Positions 1 through 12,679 are shown, counted from the first letter of the stretch. The stretch: 64,000 nt of DNA from Leucaena leucocephala (GCA_037074615.1 CM073537.1:12419989-12483988); one strand, 5' to 3'. Notes: generated from the sequence alone by a model not told the origin. Made by a program: numbers and translations.

Positions 1-3000
1 ATGATTGGTTCACTACTTAAAGTAGGATTCAGATAAGGAACCTTAGAAAGAGAATGTTTAGGAAAAGAAATATGTACAAGTCACAACGGGAGAAGACCTG
101 AGGTCGCAACAGAAGAACACAAAGCTGTCTGGTCGTGACGAGTATATTGAGATGGTTGTGACTGAAGTTCACAGAGAACGTGAGTCACGACTAGCTAATA
201 CTTAAGTCGCTATAAGGAAACATAGAGGATGTAGATACAGCAAGCTAGTATGATAGACAAAGTAAATAGTAGATTGGTCTTAGTCAGCTAATACCTCTAA
301 GGTCTCATGTTTCTTAACATGATGTGGCTAGACTAAGTTGAACAGCGATGGGGAGAAGTTCCTTATATTGATAGAGACAGAAGCTAACCAGTCTAAAGTC
401 AAAGTTGACTAGTTCAAGATCAAGAAAACTAAGATACCAGAGTTAGTTCAAGATAAAACTAGGGGAATGAAACAAAATCATTTTGTAAACCTAAAATTCA
501 TATAAATAAAGATTAGATACTACAAGCATAATAAGGCGCTAACCTCGCTGAAGCTTACTAGCTAGAGGTTTAGTGCGAGGTGCTAGCAAGTTAGATGTAC
601 AAGGCACTAGGACACAGAAGACCAGCTTAAGAAAGTATTCAGAAGTAAATCCTCTGATGATAGTCAAGAGTTGATCTATTATGTGAAAGACTTCACTAGG
701 TTAGTCTTTCCAGAATAGAAATCTTAGAAGTATGAGACCGAAGCTTGTCCACTGATGTGATGGTGAATAGACAGAGAGCTAATATTCCTAAAACAGATAA
801 ACCTATCATGAAGGAACCTGTAAACTAGTGTTGGGCACTCCAAATGGTAGGAGTAACAGTAGCAGATGATAGATGGGATCCCAACAACTCAAGTCGCCAG
901 GAATAAAGAAGAGATATTATTATCACAACAGCCATAGTAGTAGCTATTGTTGATTTACGATGATTAGAGAGAGAAGTCATCAAGGAGTTACAGTCCAGGG
1001 AGGAACATACTAGGACTATTAGATGGTCAAGATTTGCTAAGGAAGAAGATAGTATCTAACTATGGAATGTACAATTCCATAAGCATAATCGGGTTGCATT
1101 CAAAGGTATATTAGATGCCCAAGCAATAGAGAGTTAGATGAATTGCTTAGAAAAGATCCCCAAAGTGATAAAATATCTTATAGAAAGGAAGGTATTATTA
1201 GACAATTACCAGCTAAAGAAAGATGTAAATAAGTAGTAGAAAGGTATAGAAGTTACTCCATGATCCGCTTACCTGGAAGTTTTTATTGAGCATTTTTATG
1301 AGAAGCATTCTCCTCAGTCAGATATAGATGAGCGTGAGGCTAAGATAAAATGTTAAAGCAGGGTAAGAGGAACCCTCTGATGGATACTTAGCCAAGTTTA
1401 TCCCCGTGAACAGCGAGAGTTAAATGACTGAGAAGTTAACTAATTGAATTCTATGCTACAAGAAAGAAATTTTCCTAGGAAGTTACAGAGGTTCAATGAA
1501 ATATTAGAGGCAAGCAAGATTACAGAGAGAAACTTGTGATGCCTATAAAAGATAAAGGCAACTCTGAGAGATGAATCCTTTTGGTATTTTTGATAGGGAT
1601 GTTCCAAAGGGCCTTTAGTTTTCAGAAGAGGTAATAAGAAGCAGTTAAGAAATAGAAGAGTAGTAAGCTAGGGATGCCGACATGCAATCAGAGCCTAACA
1701 TATATGAGAATATGGTAGAGACCACGTGAATAGGCTTTGATTAGTAGAATATGACAAGCTGGGACATTTTGCCACGGCATCTTTGTAGAATATGACTGGT
1801 AAGAGATTCCAGATGTAGAAGAATGTTTTGTACTGATATAAGAGGAGCAAGCAAGTAAAGTCACCTAAGGTAATCCAAAGAAATAATTATGGGTTAACAA
1901 TCGAGAAGTAGATACGATATGTGATTCAAGCGCCAGTCATAAAGTAACAACAATAACTGTAAATGCAATCACTCCTATTGGTTTGAGGTGATAACACCTT
2001 ATGCATATTTAAATGGTATTGTCTAGCATGCACATAATAGAGTTATCCCAGACCTGGTATGTTTGCTCCACATGATTAGAGAATTAGATAAGGTAGTTAG
2101 TGTTAGTTAATCCTTAAGGATTAGGATTAAGAGTAGAACAAAAATTAAGATTAGGATCAGAGTTAGATTAAAGTTAGGAATAGGAATGAGAGTTTGAGAT
2201 AAGATAATGATGAGAGTCAGTTAGCTTAGGAACCTGAAATAGGTAAGCAATAGGAATGTACCAAGAATAACAGATAGTCCTAGTAAGGGGGATAGTCAGT
2301 TACAGTATGATTGGGGGTTACTTAGGTATTTCTACAAGCTTATGAATACAGAGCCATTTCTTATGGTAGGTTTACAGCAAGTACTAGGAGAGTGGTAGTG
2401 TTATAACTCTATCAAAAGAAATGCTATACAGAAAGAACATCAGACAATAATAAAGAGATTATTTCTAGATCACTCTTTATATAATAGTTGGATCTAAAAT
2501 GAATGGCTCTCAAATAAAGATAGACTCAGTTGAGTTTAGATCACTTTTCAGATAAGAGTTAGATCTTATACATATTGCTCGCGGATAAAGCACATATTCA
2601 AGGGAGATTAGATGATATAAGAGTTATGATTGCTAATAACAGAAGGCAAAGGTCTATGGCAATTGCTGATGGCAAATTGCAGATGGCTAGGCCATGATTA
2701 CTAATAGCAATAGCTCATGGTAAGTCACAAGAAAGAAAGAAAGTTAAGAAGAACTCATGAGTAAGAGAGAGATTAAGTGAAGTCTTGATAAGTAGGATGG
2801 ACTAGAGAACATAGTGATGGAAAATTATCTGTTGAGTTATCAATAATAAGAGAGTAATTAACACTATAACTTAGTTGATTGGTTGAATTCTTTGCAAGAG
2901 TTATAGTTGATCCTAACATGATTCACAAGGGAGTGATATCCCAGAATCCGATGGTTTCTAAAAAGGCTTAGGATGATAGCGGTTGATTATGAGTCGTGAA

Positions 3001-3537
3001 ATAACCTAGCCTAAGGACAGGATAATGTGAATCATGAAGAAGAGGAATAGGACAACACTATATATTTCTGATAAGACAATCACCAAGGATACGATGTTGA
3101 ATAACTCGTACAGAGAGAGTATCCATGGTGTTACCTACTAGCCTTTAGACTGAGCTTAGTTTCTCTTAATCGAAGATGGAGTCCAAAGTTCAAATCTGAG
3201 TACTGAAATTCAAAAGATTGTATGAGTATGCCAGAGGAACAAAAGAAATAAACCAATATGTCTTCAAAATAGATAAATATGAGCAGATATATCCTCTAGA
3301 TGAGGATGAAGAGATTAAAAGGCCAAAGAGACCTAGAGAAGAGGGTATAAGGTAGAGTAAAGTTAGAACACAGTTCCATGAAAAATAGTAAGTTAGGGCT
3401 CAGAGCCATATGAATAGTAACGTAAGCAACCCAACATCATGTTAACTAAAATGGGTTCAGGCCAGAGTAGCCTAGAGATGGGTGACCCATTGGGAAATAT
3501 AGTGTTGAGTCATAAATTAGAAAGATGTTCTAGAATA
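1..3537 (+). mobile_element. Decayed internal region of a Ty3/gypsy element
   Basis: The stretch runs parallel, at low identity, to the internal region of the complete element at 12412-15600. Both contain the phrases for 'gaggtttag', 'tcctctg', 'gatgagcgtgaggctaag', 'attatctgttgagtta' and 'gatgggtgaccc' in the same order. No reading frame above about 60 codons survives. Gag-like wording is visible near 1261-1500 and a zinc-knuckle-like GHFA near 1760-1800. The stretch at 2095-2225 is low-complexity 'ttagg/ttaag' wording, and 2640-2710 holds a short imperfect repeat of 'ggcaattgc'. Neither LTR is in view; the left one would lie outside the window. I infer an older copy of the same family as 5169-22250. 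Confidence 0.7.
1261..1500 (+). pseudogene. Gag-domain relic (Retrotrans_gag-like)
   Basis: Reading through stops and shifts gives wording of the form VFIEHFYEKHSPQS followed by DEREAK, then a tail resembling the SMTVAEYLAKF part of plant chromovirus Gag. The same stretch recurs at 13560-13840. In the family this domain builds the virus-like particle. Here it has several stops and frameshifts and cannot be functional. The match rests on the FYEKHSPQ motif and its order, so the family assignment is moderate. Confidence 0.5.
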
Positions 3538-3610
3538 CACTACTACAAAATAGACTTTCTAAAGCCCCATTCTTAAACCGGTTCTTGAGGAAACGATTTA
3601 AAAAAAATAA

Positions 3611-3895
3611 ATGGTGGCATTTTTGTAAATAAGGGTAAAATATTTACACCTGATGTACATATGACCGGTGTAAAAGAAATTAGCAGTGGCATTTTTATAA
3701 ATAAGGGTAAAATATTTACACCTGATGTATACAGACCAGTGTAAAAGAAATGAGCGGTGGAATTTTTGTAAATAAGGGTAAAATATTCTACACCTGATGT
3801 ACACATGACCAGTATAAAAGAAATGAACGGTGGCATTTTTGTAAATAAGGGTAAAATATTTACACCTGATGTGCATATGACTAGTGTAAAATATC
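3611..3895. repeat. Subterminal tandem repeat, about 72 bp x 4
   Basis: Four copies with periods of 72, 71 and 73 bases, each starting at 'gtggcatttttgtaaataag' (3614, 3686, 3757, 3830). Each holds a 'tacacctgatgt' and an 'accggtgtaaaa' half-site. In En/Spm-type elements such subterminal arrays bind the tnpA product. The apparent minus-strand ORF across this array is a by-product of the repeat. Confidence 0.85.
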
Positions 3896-4175
3896 TATAA
3901 CCCATGTTATATATACTTTCTATTCGATTCTTCAGTGTATTGTCTATGGTTTCCCGCATCTTTTCTGTACCTTCTTCAGACTGTTCATTTCACTTATTCG
4001 ATTCCAATATTTGTAGTTATCATTATGATAGAAGGCCAATTGCTTTCTTCGATATTCTTTTCTAAAATCGTTCTTATTCCTCAACCATATGTATACCATT
4101 CCTATTATCAGTACTTTTTGTCTCATCACTACTTGCACTCTATTTTCTTTTCTTTTCTTCTATCTAAACCCTCCA

Positions 4176-4505
4176 ATGACTTCTTCCTTACGCACACCTC
4201 CTTCTCTGCCGCACAAAAGAAACAGAGACAAATTTGAAGACAAACATCCTGACCCTCACCCTGTAGTTCCTTCTCCTCCTCCCCTGGTTGTCACTATGAT
4301 GAAGCGCCTTGAGGAACTCATCATGCGCTTCAATAGCCTGGAGGACTCAGTGGAAGAACTAACTCAGAAAGTTAACAGACTAAAAGATAGTTTCAGAGCT
4401 TTTCGATTAGAAATTCGCTGTCATCAATAGAATGATAGCTTCTATAATCCTGTTGATCCTACCCATTCTAATAAATCCCAAAACTCTGAGTCTGATGAAG
4501 AGTGA
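4176..4505 (+). pseudogene. Small coiled-coil CACTA ORF, copy 1 (one stop)
   Basis: The frame codes for about 109 residues starting MTSSLRTPPS, with an in-frame TAG at 4428-4430. The layout matches the intact copy at 52192-52518: a Ser/Pro-rich N terminus with KRNRDKFED, a PSPPP stretch, a leucine-heptad segment beginning RLEELIMRFN, and an acidic tail ending SESDEE. The start was chosen because the same ATG, preceded by 'ccctccaatg', is present in all three copies; an upstream in-frame ATG at 4089 would add a hydrophobic stretch with no conserved role. No known domain is recognised. Inference: an accessory protein of the CACTA element, possibly an oligomer through the coiled coil. Confidence 0.6.
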
Positions 4506-6792
4506 AAGCCTACACCTTTATCAGCCCCTCCTATTCTATTTTTTTTACGTAATGACAAAAGAAGAGAATATAGTATATATTCTGATAGATATTTTCTTGA
4601 AAATTTCAAACTTTCAATGTAAAGTTATTAGTAAAGTTGAATGAATGAAGTTTCTTGTTCTAATGATGACATGGTGTTCTTTTATTTTTCAAAAACAAAA
4701 AAAATACAACAGATTGGAGCCAAACATGTCAATGTCAGTTGTAGATTAATATTTCATATGGTGAAGATTAATATTTCATACCAGCTATAAAAGTGACAGG
4801 TGTAGAATATAATATCTGGTTTAGAAAAAGTTATTTCTACACTAATGTTCCATTTTATCTGGTGTATATTTGCTTATGAAATATACTTTAATTTAATGGA
4901 AATCCCCTTCACACCTCCCATCTCTCATTTTTCATTGGTTCTCACATTTAAGTCTTCTTGGCCCTTCATAGCCGATGAGTTTTATTTTGAACTCCTTGTC
5001 TCGAGAACTGAAAATGTTAGTTTCTTGATTTAATTTGCCTCAGGATACTAATTAAGGGGACAACCAAACAAGGCTCAGTGTTACTCTTAGCCGATGAGTT
5101 CTCGCATTTAAGTTTCTTGATTAGATTGTATATATATCTATTGTAACTTCAAGGGATAGGGCGATATACGTCATATCCAAATTTTTTCCTATCTGTATAA
5201 TACTGATAGAGGAAAGAGGTTTTGAAAGGATTGTGATGATGAATAGAGAAGAAAAGAATGATTAGATGAAGGTTTAAAGGAAAGGGACTAAATTGAAAAG
5301 AATAAAAGTTTCATGGTACAAAATATAAAGTAGACATAAACTTTGGGCCATTAAGTGTAATTTCAAAAAGTTTAAGAACCTAAATGTAATTTATCAAAAG
5401 TTCAAGGGGCAAAAGTGTAATTATAATAAAGTTGAGCCAGAAGTGGCTTAGAAATGCCTGAAAGTATTTTAGTCCCAAATTTTATCAGTAGATAGAGAAA
5501 ATGATGCTGGTTAATCTAGCTTAATACAGAAATTTTATTAGAGTTTCATATAGCTAAAATTTATCTAATAGTCTGAAAGTTATCTGAATTTTTTATCAGA
5601 TCTCCTGGACCTCAGATATGAGTGAAAAGTTAAAGAAATGTGCGTCCTATAAAGCCAGAGGTCAGGGAACTAACAGAATCCCGAAAGGAGTTCTGTACAA
5701 AAAGTTACTCACTTTTTAGTGAATTTTGACGGGAGTTTGTGAACGCCCGATATCCGATTGGAAAATTAATCGATAAGTAAACTAGGACTGAATGAGCCCA
5801 TATGGCGTCACTCAGAGGCCCATATTGACACCAAGTGAGGCTAGACCCATGATATCAGTTCATCGGGAGAAGGGGCCAGTGTCCAGAAGTTTGCAGAAAA
5901 TGTGCGAAATTATAAAAATACCCCTGTGTTGTAATATTGTACAAGAGATGAAAGGAGGGCATTTTGGTCATTTTGGACAGGACAAAATGCCAAAGCAAGT
6001 GCAAGAATGAGTACTCACAGTCAGTATATGCACTGATAAGGTATAAAGAGGTACGAAATGACAATTATGCCCTTAGGGTTAATATAGTGCAAGGAAGGGC
6101 GCCAAGGGTATTTTGGTCATTTCACAATCGATGGATATCAGATAAAATTTGGTGGTAAATTCTTATAATTAATATGAGAATTTATGAAACTGACAGAAGT
6201 AAAAAATGAGTCCTGTAGAATTAATTATGAAATTTACGATGAAAAAGGACACCGATAAAGGGTTTAAAGGAAATGTATGTAATTTTTATCAGGACTTATG
6301 GGTCTTAGAAAATTATAAAACTTTGCAAAGAATTCATTTTATATTAGAATGAATTTCTAAAAATGTTAGAACCATTAAAAGAAGTGTTTAGCATTTATTC
6401 CAAGATCAGGGTAATTTAAAGATATCGGTATAAGGAAAGTGCATTGGGATTTGTGCCAAGTACCTATTGGACCTAAAAGAGGCCCAAAATTTCGTTCTAG
6501 GGCAGCCCAATAAGTCCCAAAAGTTGTCTTGGAGCCCAAGTCCAATAAAGAATAATTTATGGATTTTTGAAAAGGAAAAAAAACGGAATAAAGTAAGAAT
6601 TATGATTTGCACATGGTGGGACCCACAAGGCTTTCCACATGGCGTCCAAGACAAGGGGAGGAGAAGATTTTTGTCATGTGATTTTATCTCAAATTGGCTT
6701 GGTGGAGAAGTTTGGTGTAAGACCAATTATGAGCCAATAGATCAAATAGTACACAAAGTGATCTTGGCCATCCAATTTCCATGGAATTTTTC

Positions 6793-6800
6793 TATTAATA
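6793..6800 (+). promoter_or_regulatory. Degraded LTR TATA box
   Basis: TATTAATA followed by a run of five C. It aligns with TATAAATA plus a C-run in the related LTRs, so it marks the expected U3/R promoter, with one base changed. Confidence 0.5.
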
Positions 6801-7998
6801 CCCCCATATTTTTTGCTCCAAACCGTGGCATGAGAACCCTTGGGGAAACTATGGCAAAATGGAAACTCAAGCCAAGACAAAGAAGAATCCAAGGTCCAAA
6901 GTTCAACCAAGCTAGAGATTAAAGGTAAGCAATCTATCCTAGCTTATTTTCCTTTGATTTGTGAGCTTGAACTTAGGGTTTTCATGGAAGAAAGTTGAGT
7001 TTTCTCTAAGGTGTATATGCTGTCCAAAACCTTAGATGAAAGGAGAAAGAAGAAATTAAAGTTAGAGTTGTGAGATTAAAGCTTGAACAAGCTAGTTAGA
7101 TGATTGGTTGTTGAATCAAGTCGATATTCTTGATTTTTCCATAGATAAAATATTTTGGTTTGCACTGTTAATGATAGAAGGAGATGGAATTTCAATGATC
7201 TAATGCTTCCATTGAATTTGTATGATAATTTTGTGTAGGATTGGATAGGTTTTGAACCTTGGAAGCATTAGAACTGAAAGTTGTAATTCTTGGAATTCTT
7301 CTCTATTACTGTTCACTCTATGAATAGTGACTGGATTTTCATGATTTTGATGCTTCCAATGGTTTTAAAATGAAAAGTTGTGTGGGGTAAAGTAGAGAAA
7401 CAAGTATGGGAAGCAATGGAATTAAGATGGGAATTTTTGAAAGAATTGTGTATATTTTGCAAATTCTGTCCAGAACAGTGCATAGTTGCTGGAATTTGGT
7501 TATTTTGAGTTCATAAATGGATTCAAAAGGCTAAATTGTGTAGGGCAAGGTCAAGACATCAATTGATTCAAAGGCCAAGTCAATTGGTAAAGATTAAAGG
7601 AAGTTATGTTAAGTTAAAGTAAGTTTGATGTTCAAGAAAGTTAGATAGTAATGAATGGATGATTATATGTTAGGATTTGATTGTGGACTCAAAAGAGGCA
7701 GCCACACATCAAGGAAAAGTAAGAAGGAAGAAGCAAAGTTAAAGTGGAAAGAAGTAAAGCAATAAGGTAGTAAAATTACCCTAAACTTGTATGTATTGAA
7801 TGTTATGCTTAATTGTGCTATGGCTTTTTTAAATTGTGTGCATATGTGTAGATGATTGAAGCTCTGTTTCTATGATTACCTTGGCCAATTGTATTTCATA
7901 TGATACATGGAAGCATGCTCATTACACTATGGTAACACTTTCACAAGCAAGCACAAGCAATTACATTAATACATGCATTGTATGGTATTGTTTGCTAC

Positions 7999-8020
7999 TG
8001 AGATTTCCCCAGAAATCTCA
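7999..8020 (+). other. LTR hairpin (5' LTR, family A)
   Basis: TGAGATTTC and GAAATCTCA pair perfectly (9 bp) around the loop CCCA. It lies about 1.2 kb downstream of the TATA position, so it should be in the transcript. Confidence 0.7.
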
Positions 8021-8658
8021 CCCCATCCATGTAATCCCAATCCCAGTAGGTTTATGAATGATGAAAGAGGACGAAGAAGCATGAAGAGGAATTAGGGATT
8101 GGTTAATGTAAATATTATATGAAGTTATGGAAAGAATTATTATTGTAATGTTACTATATGACCAACCTAAACAGTGATGGTCATGATGTAATGAAAAATA
8201 GTATATGATGCAATAAATGTTTGAAATTTTACCGACAATTAATTAACATGTTAAGCTTAATTTTGAGACCAAGAACACCTTATTTCAATGTCTGTACAAA
8301 GAGAACCAATTTTCCAAAGATGGGGACCAGAATCTGTTTTCAGATTTTTTGACCAAATGAGCAGTAAATTTTAACGAATAAACTGTATCAATGTGCTAAG
8401 AATTTGGTCAGAAACTTATTTTTCCATTAAATTTCAAGATTTTATCTTCGAGTATAATTTTGAACCACTTCATTTCAATTTTTCTAGAATTAGTTATGAT
8501 TTTTCAAAGTTCATCGTCGAATCTGGAATACCATATGAACAGTAAATCGACAAGAGTAAAAATTCTAGATTTAGCTAATGGACTTCAAAGGTCATATAAG
8601 TGGTTCTAAATGCTACCGAATAGTCCCTAAGACGTACGAAAGTAAGGATGTTATATTT

Positions 8659-8670
8659 TGGTATTAGAGC
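8659..8670 (+). other. Primer-binding site, initiator Met tRNA
   Basis: TGGTATTAGAGC lies three bases after the 5' LTR end. It differs by one base from the TGGTATCAGAGC that primes most plant gypsy and copia elements from tRNA-iMet. The C-to-T change looks like methyl-C decay. Confidence 0.88.
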
Positions 8671-8758
8671 AGAAGTTTCTGGCATCTGATATGATAATTC
8701 CCAAACCCTAACTCTATGTAATAAGTATGCTGTTAAGTTAGGGTATCTAATGGGATAG

Positions 8759-9711
8759 TTAGTCTTGATTATTAAAGCAAATCTTATAATAGAAGACATG
8801 AGGTTTCATAAGGTTAAGTCTGAGCCATCAGTTAATAAGGGAGACCCCCAACAAGTAGAGATTTATGAAGAAGATGTTCATCCAGACTATGATCCTTCTC
8901 CAGATAGTGAAGAGAGTTCAGATGATAGTATAGGGGATCAGTTAGGAAAAACTACAGTAGAATATTTTATAGACGTTTCTGTAGACTCAAACCTGCAGTC
9001 TGGAGATAATGTAGAGATTCAGCTTAAAGTGTACATGCCCCAGATAATGCTGAGTTCAGTGACTCTACACAGTATGAGTTTGTTGGAGTGCCCTCCAATC
9101 CTGATGTATGCTCTATTCCTCCAATAAGAGGACAAATTACGGCTGAAGAAGCTGAGTACTGGTATTTGATTACAGGTAGACCAGATATTATTCCTCCTCC
9201 ACCAGAGTTTGAGGATAGATTTGATATGAGTAATTTACAACAGTTCCCTAATCCAGAGATCCAGTCACAATGTATGACAGTCCCTTCCAATTTTTGTAGT
9301 CCAGGAATATATGACGTTATAGATAAAGATCAGTGGGATGTTCCTGGTCCTAGTCAACCCTAGCCTTCTTTGAGAAAGACAGATAATGTTGACTATATTA
9401 GTCTCAAGAAAGCTGTGGAGAGTGAACTACTCAGTTTAGGTCAAGGGATGGATAGAAGTAGAGATCAAGAGCAGTCAGTCTATCTGTATTTCCTCAATGC
9501 CGTAGCAGGAATTATAAATAGATATACGATAGAGGGTATTGACCTAGATCAGGTTTATACTCTAGAAGATTGGCATAAGATGGTTGTAAGCCAGATATGT
9601 CTATATACTCCTACATGGCATGTAGAGCTAAGTGAGTTTTTGGAAAATGATCTGCCAGCTATATATAAGGGTGGCATTTCCATATGCAAATTGCAGTTTA
9701 TGATTCCTTAG
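8759..9711 (+). pseudogene. Unrecognised retrotransposon ORF after the PBS (one frameshift, one stop)
   Basis: The frame opens at 8759. It reads an acidic N-terminal part (SEESSDDS, about residue 50), shifts frame near 9028, continues through AEEAEYWYLITGRPD and a Pro-rich IIPPPPEFED, meets a TAG at 9361-9363, and ends with a well-kept stretch that includes VYLYFLNAVAGIINRY and VYTLEDWHKMV. Together that is just over 310 residues with only two lesions, while the rest of the interior is riddled with stops. It occupies the usual place of gag but I do not recognise Gag, dUTPase or any other family. There is no clear ATG; the frame may need a start upstream, or be part of a longer decayed Gag. 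The function is unknown. Confidence 0.55.
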
Positions 9712-11226
9712 AAAAGTATGTCAACAGGGATGAGGGGTAATGTAAATATGTAAACAGTGTAAAGTAAAGTAATTACGTAAATGTATAATGTAACATCCCG
9801 ATTTTTGGGTCTAGGAGAACTGGGAGGTAGTCTGATATGGGCAGGCTGCTAAACCCGTAGTCCCAAGATAGTAATCTGATATGGGCAGATCACTTACCTA
9901 TATTTTGTAGGAATCCGAGGAATGAGCTAAGTCCCTCAGGATTTAAAGATGATTTAAGTCTTTAACCTACAAAATAGAGACAATTCACCTAGGTTCAAAA
10001 AGAGGAATGTAAGGAATATCCTAAGTCTTAAGCCTAGGAATTCTGCAGGTAGCTAGATATGGGCTGTCTCCTGAGTAAGATAACATGATATAGGTGGGTT
10101 ATCGAGCGTTTCAATTAACAATGACTCCCGAAGAGTTCAGGGGATGAGTTGTTGAACGAGAATTTTGAGAACTTAAGATGAAGGATAATAAGATAAGTAA
10201 AGAGGTCAAAAAGAGGGTATAGGGGCATAATCGTAATTATAGGAAAGATCGGGCTAGTAGCCGATGAGTACCATATTTTACCATATAATAGAGAAAATTA
10301 TGCTAATCATTTCACTGAACTGTGAAATATGCATATGAGGTCCCTATGAGTATGTAAGAATTAGAAAAGTGACCAAGGATAAAATGGTCATTTTGAAAAC
10401 TACGCGCGAGCGTACTCAGGCCAAAACAGCCTCGATCCGGATTTAATATCTGAAAATACTGGGAGATAGAGAAAAGAATTCTGGGTTGAATAACGTGGTA
10501 CAGAATTTTGATTTGAGGTCTGATTTTTCTGTAAAAATTCCTAAAGATAGGAATTTACAGTTATAATCGGTAAAGGAAAAGCAGTCCGAATAGAGATGAT
10601 CGGACTATGGCCAGAAGCTATATAGTATTTCTAAGGCCTAGATATAAGTTAGATTAAGTCATGGTAGGCCCAGGGGAAGCCCAAGATGTCTGGATGAAGC
10701 CAGACTATATCAAGGGCAAAATCATAATTTTCGGGCCGAAAGGTAGTGATTTTCGAATATGTGCATAAAATTCCTAAAAACTTCCAAAAAATAGGAAATA
10801 TTATTTTGAGAAACTTTTGTGAAGGGAGAAGATGAAAATACCCTGGGAAATATTTATTAGACATTTTCCAATATGTGACCGAATTGGTTCCAGTTTTGAC
10901 TGGAATGTTTCTGAAAGCTTCTGGAAGGCTCCCAATTTCACCATGTGTGCTGCCAAAGGTGGTTCCCACATGCTTTTAATGTTACTTGGTGATTAAGCCA
11001 AGAAGAAAAAAAAAATAAAAAAATAAACATAAAATAAAAGTAATCACTACAACTTTTGAGTCAACATGCTGAGTCAGCAGGTACTTATGAAGGGCCATTA
11101 GTCATTATCAGGACATCACCATGATAATGCAATAAAATGGGTTAAAGAAAATAGAAAATTTCGAAGAAAAATCGTGGCCGCAGGATTAAAGTTCTTAAGA
11201 ATTACCAAAATGCTATTCGTGAAACC

Positions 11227-11234
11227 TATAAATA
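11227..11234 (+). promoter_or_regulatory. LTR TATA box (9789-12406)
   Basis: TATAAATA followed by a run of C, then a purine-rich 'agagagaag' leader about 50 bases on. Confidence 0.65.
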
Positions 11235-11627
11235 CCCCCTCCCCTTCATAAGGAGCACGTCCAAGAGCACCAATTTAGAGAGAGAAGTGAGTTCTAGAGA
11301 GAGAAAGTGAGATGAAGGAAGAAAAGAAAGAAAGAAAGAAGGAAGTTCTGGCTGAGCCGAAAGCAGTATAGAGATATTAGAGTTCTGCTAAGCTAGTGAG
11401 GTAGTAAACTTACCTAAACTTGTATGTGTTGAATGTATGGTTGATTGTGTTATGACTTGATTGATTGATGTTAATATGTAATTGTTGAAGCACTGTGCTA
11501 TGATTACCTTGGCTAATTGTATTTTATATGTTACATGGAAGCATGCACATTACATTAAGTTGACACAATCATAAGCAAGCACTAATACCAATCATTAATG
11601 CATATATTGTTTAGTACTGTTTGCTAC

Positions 11628-11647
11628 TGAGATTCCCCCGAATCTCA
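11628..11647 (+). other. LTR hairpin (9789-12406)
   Basis: TGAGATTC and GAATCTCA form a perfect 8-bp stem around CCCC. The stem is one pair shorter than in family A. Confidence 0.7.
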
Positions 11648-11766
11648 TCCCCTATGTATAACCCATTACAGAGAGGTTACGTCGAAGTGAATTTTGAGAA
11701 TGCTAAAAGACACCGTTATGCTGCCAAAATTATGACAGAATGTCCATAATGAAGATAGGATATGAT

Positions 11767-11900
11767 GAGTACTGTGTACGTAGGTACTGTCTAAGGAGTC
11801 TGGAAGTGAGTAGACCTAGTCGGTTCATCCAGTCTTTCCTGGGTACTTACATAGAATGGTAGTTCTCATGGGAATTACCGAATCAGTACAGTTCAGTTAT
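11767..11900 (+). other. Conserved LTR core (9789-12406)
   Basis: It runs from gtactgtgtacgtagg through 'cagtctttcctgggtactta' to the stem-loop GGTAGTTC...GAATTACC. The same 130 bases are recognisable in five other LTRs whose flanks differ strongly. Confidence 0.65.
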
Positions 11901-12679
11901 TTTTAAAGATGAAGTATATTAGTTATACTGCCAGATTTCTGGTAGGAAAGATGTAATAGAGATATGAGGATTTTGTTCATACCCTATTGTATAACAATTT
12001 ATTATTTAATAATAAATATTATTTGGCATGTTCAGCTAGTGTGTAAGTAGTTAGAATAATGGGTTATCATAAGAGAAGTAATTATGAGAGTAATTGAAAA
12101 CTTAAGAAATTAAGAGAGAAATTCGCAAGTCCTGAGGCAACAGTGTTTCCACCTCAGTTTGACCTAGTAAACGAAAGCGTTTGGCCACAAAATTTGGTGA
12201 GCCAGTAGTACACATCTGGGGCATTTTGTGGATAGGTAATAAGCCTCATTTGGATGTGTAGAATGAGATAAATCAGTTTTCAAAGTAAAGGTTCAGAATA
12301 AGGAACTTAAGAGTAAAATTTTAATTTCTGGGCTTAAGTTAAGATATAATCGAGCTAATATCGCTTCCGCAAGTGTACTCTGAGGGGTCTAAGGGAGGAT
12401 GTTTCATATAATAGTTATGACTTACCCCATATATGTAATTGACATGCATGTAATGTATGTACAAATGTTATGGTGATATGAAATATGAGCTTTAATGTGA
12501 TATAATGAAATGATAGTTGGTTGAACATTTTTGTGAATATGTTCCCTATTTAATTTAATTATGATAGATAGATATAGGTGAGTTTCAAGTTACTCAAGCT
12601 CATCAAAGTTAAGAACAAGGATCGGCCATTGCTAAAGTAAAGACTAGACAAGAACATTAGAAAGGAATGTTTAGCGAAG

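Larger units (their letters stand above)
3538..5163 (+). mobile_element. CACTA (En/Spm) element, truncated 5' part
   Basis: It begins with the classic terminus CACTACTACAAAATAG and the subterminal wording 'aaaccggttcttgagg', both close to the 5' end of the CACTA element at 50947. It continues through tandem subterminal repeats, a small ORF and a leader that parallels 52720-52920, including 'gatgagttttattttgaactcc' in shortened form. It stops just before the point where the sister element starts its TNP2 gene. No CACTA 3' end follows. The right boundary is set only by the TSD of the next element, so the true junction may lie slightly to the left. Confidence 0.8.
5169..8655 (+). repeat. 5' LTR (family A), 3,487 bp
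   Basis: It pairs with 18771-22250 over its whole length. The expected TG start has become CG (cgtcatatcc) and the end is ...gatgttata in place of ...tgttaca. The U3 part holds the 'aaaagtgtaattat' type repeats (5355-5425) that recur in other LTRs here. A degraded TATA box is at 6793 and a hairpin at 7999. The long ORF at 6467-6922 is an open stretch in LTR sequence, not a gene. Confidence 0.93.
9789..12406 (+). mobile_element. Solo LTR, family B, 2,618 bp
   Basis: It starts tgtaacatcccg and ends ggatgtttca, with the TSD tataa at 9784-9788 and 12407-12411. No internal region or second LTR is present, so it is the product of LTR-LTR recombination. The same 5' end (gggtctaggagaactggg) recurs in reverse at 32724 and 37294. 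Confidence 0.93.

Noticed and set aside
3573..3959. Minus-strand 128-aa frame with a repeated YFTL/CTSGVNILPLF pattern
   Set aside because: It follows from the 72-bp CACTA subterminal tandem repeat; two frames on the same strand show it, which is expected for a repeat and not for a gene.
6467..6922. 151-aa frame in the 5' LTR, also present in the 3' LTR at 20202-20522
   Set aside because: It spans the TATA region of the LTR, has no recognisable protein wording, and occurs twice only because the LTR is duplicated.
9088..9711. Two separate genes after the PBS
   Set aside because: The two frames are in the same phase and separated by a single TAG; they read better as one broken frame together with the part starting at 8759.
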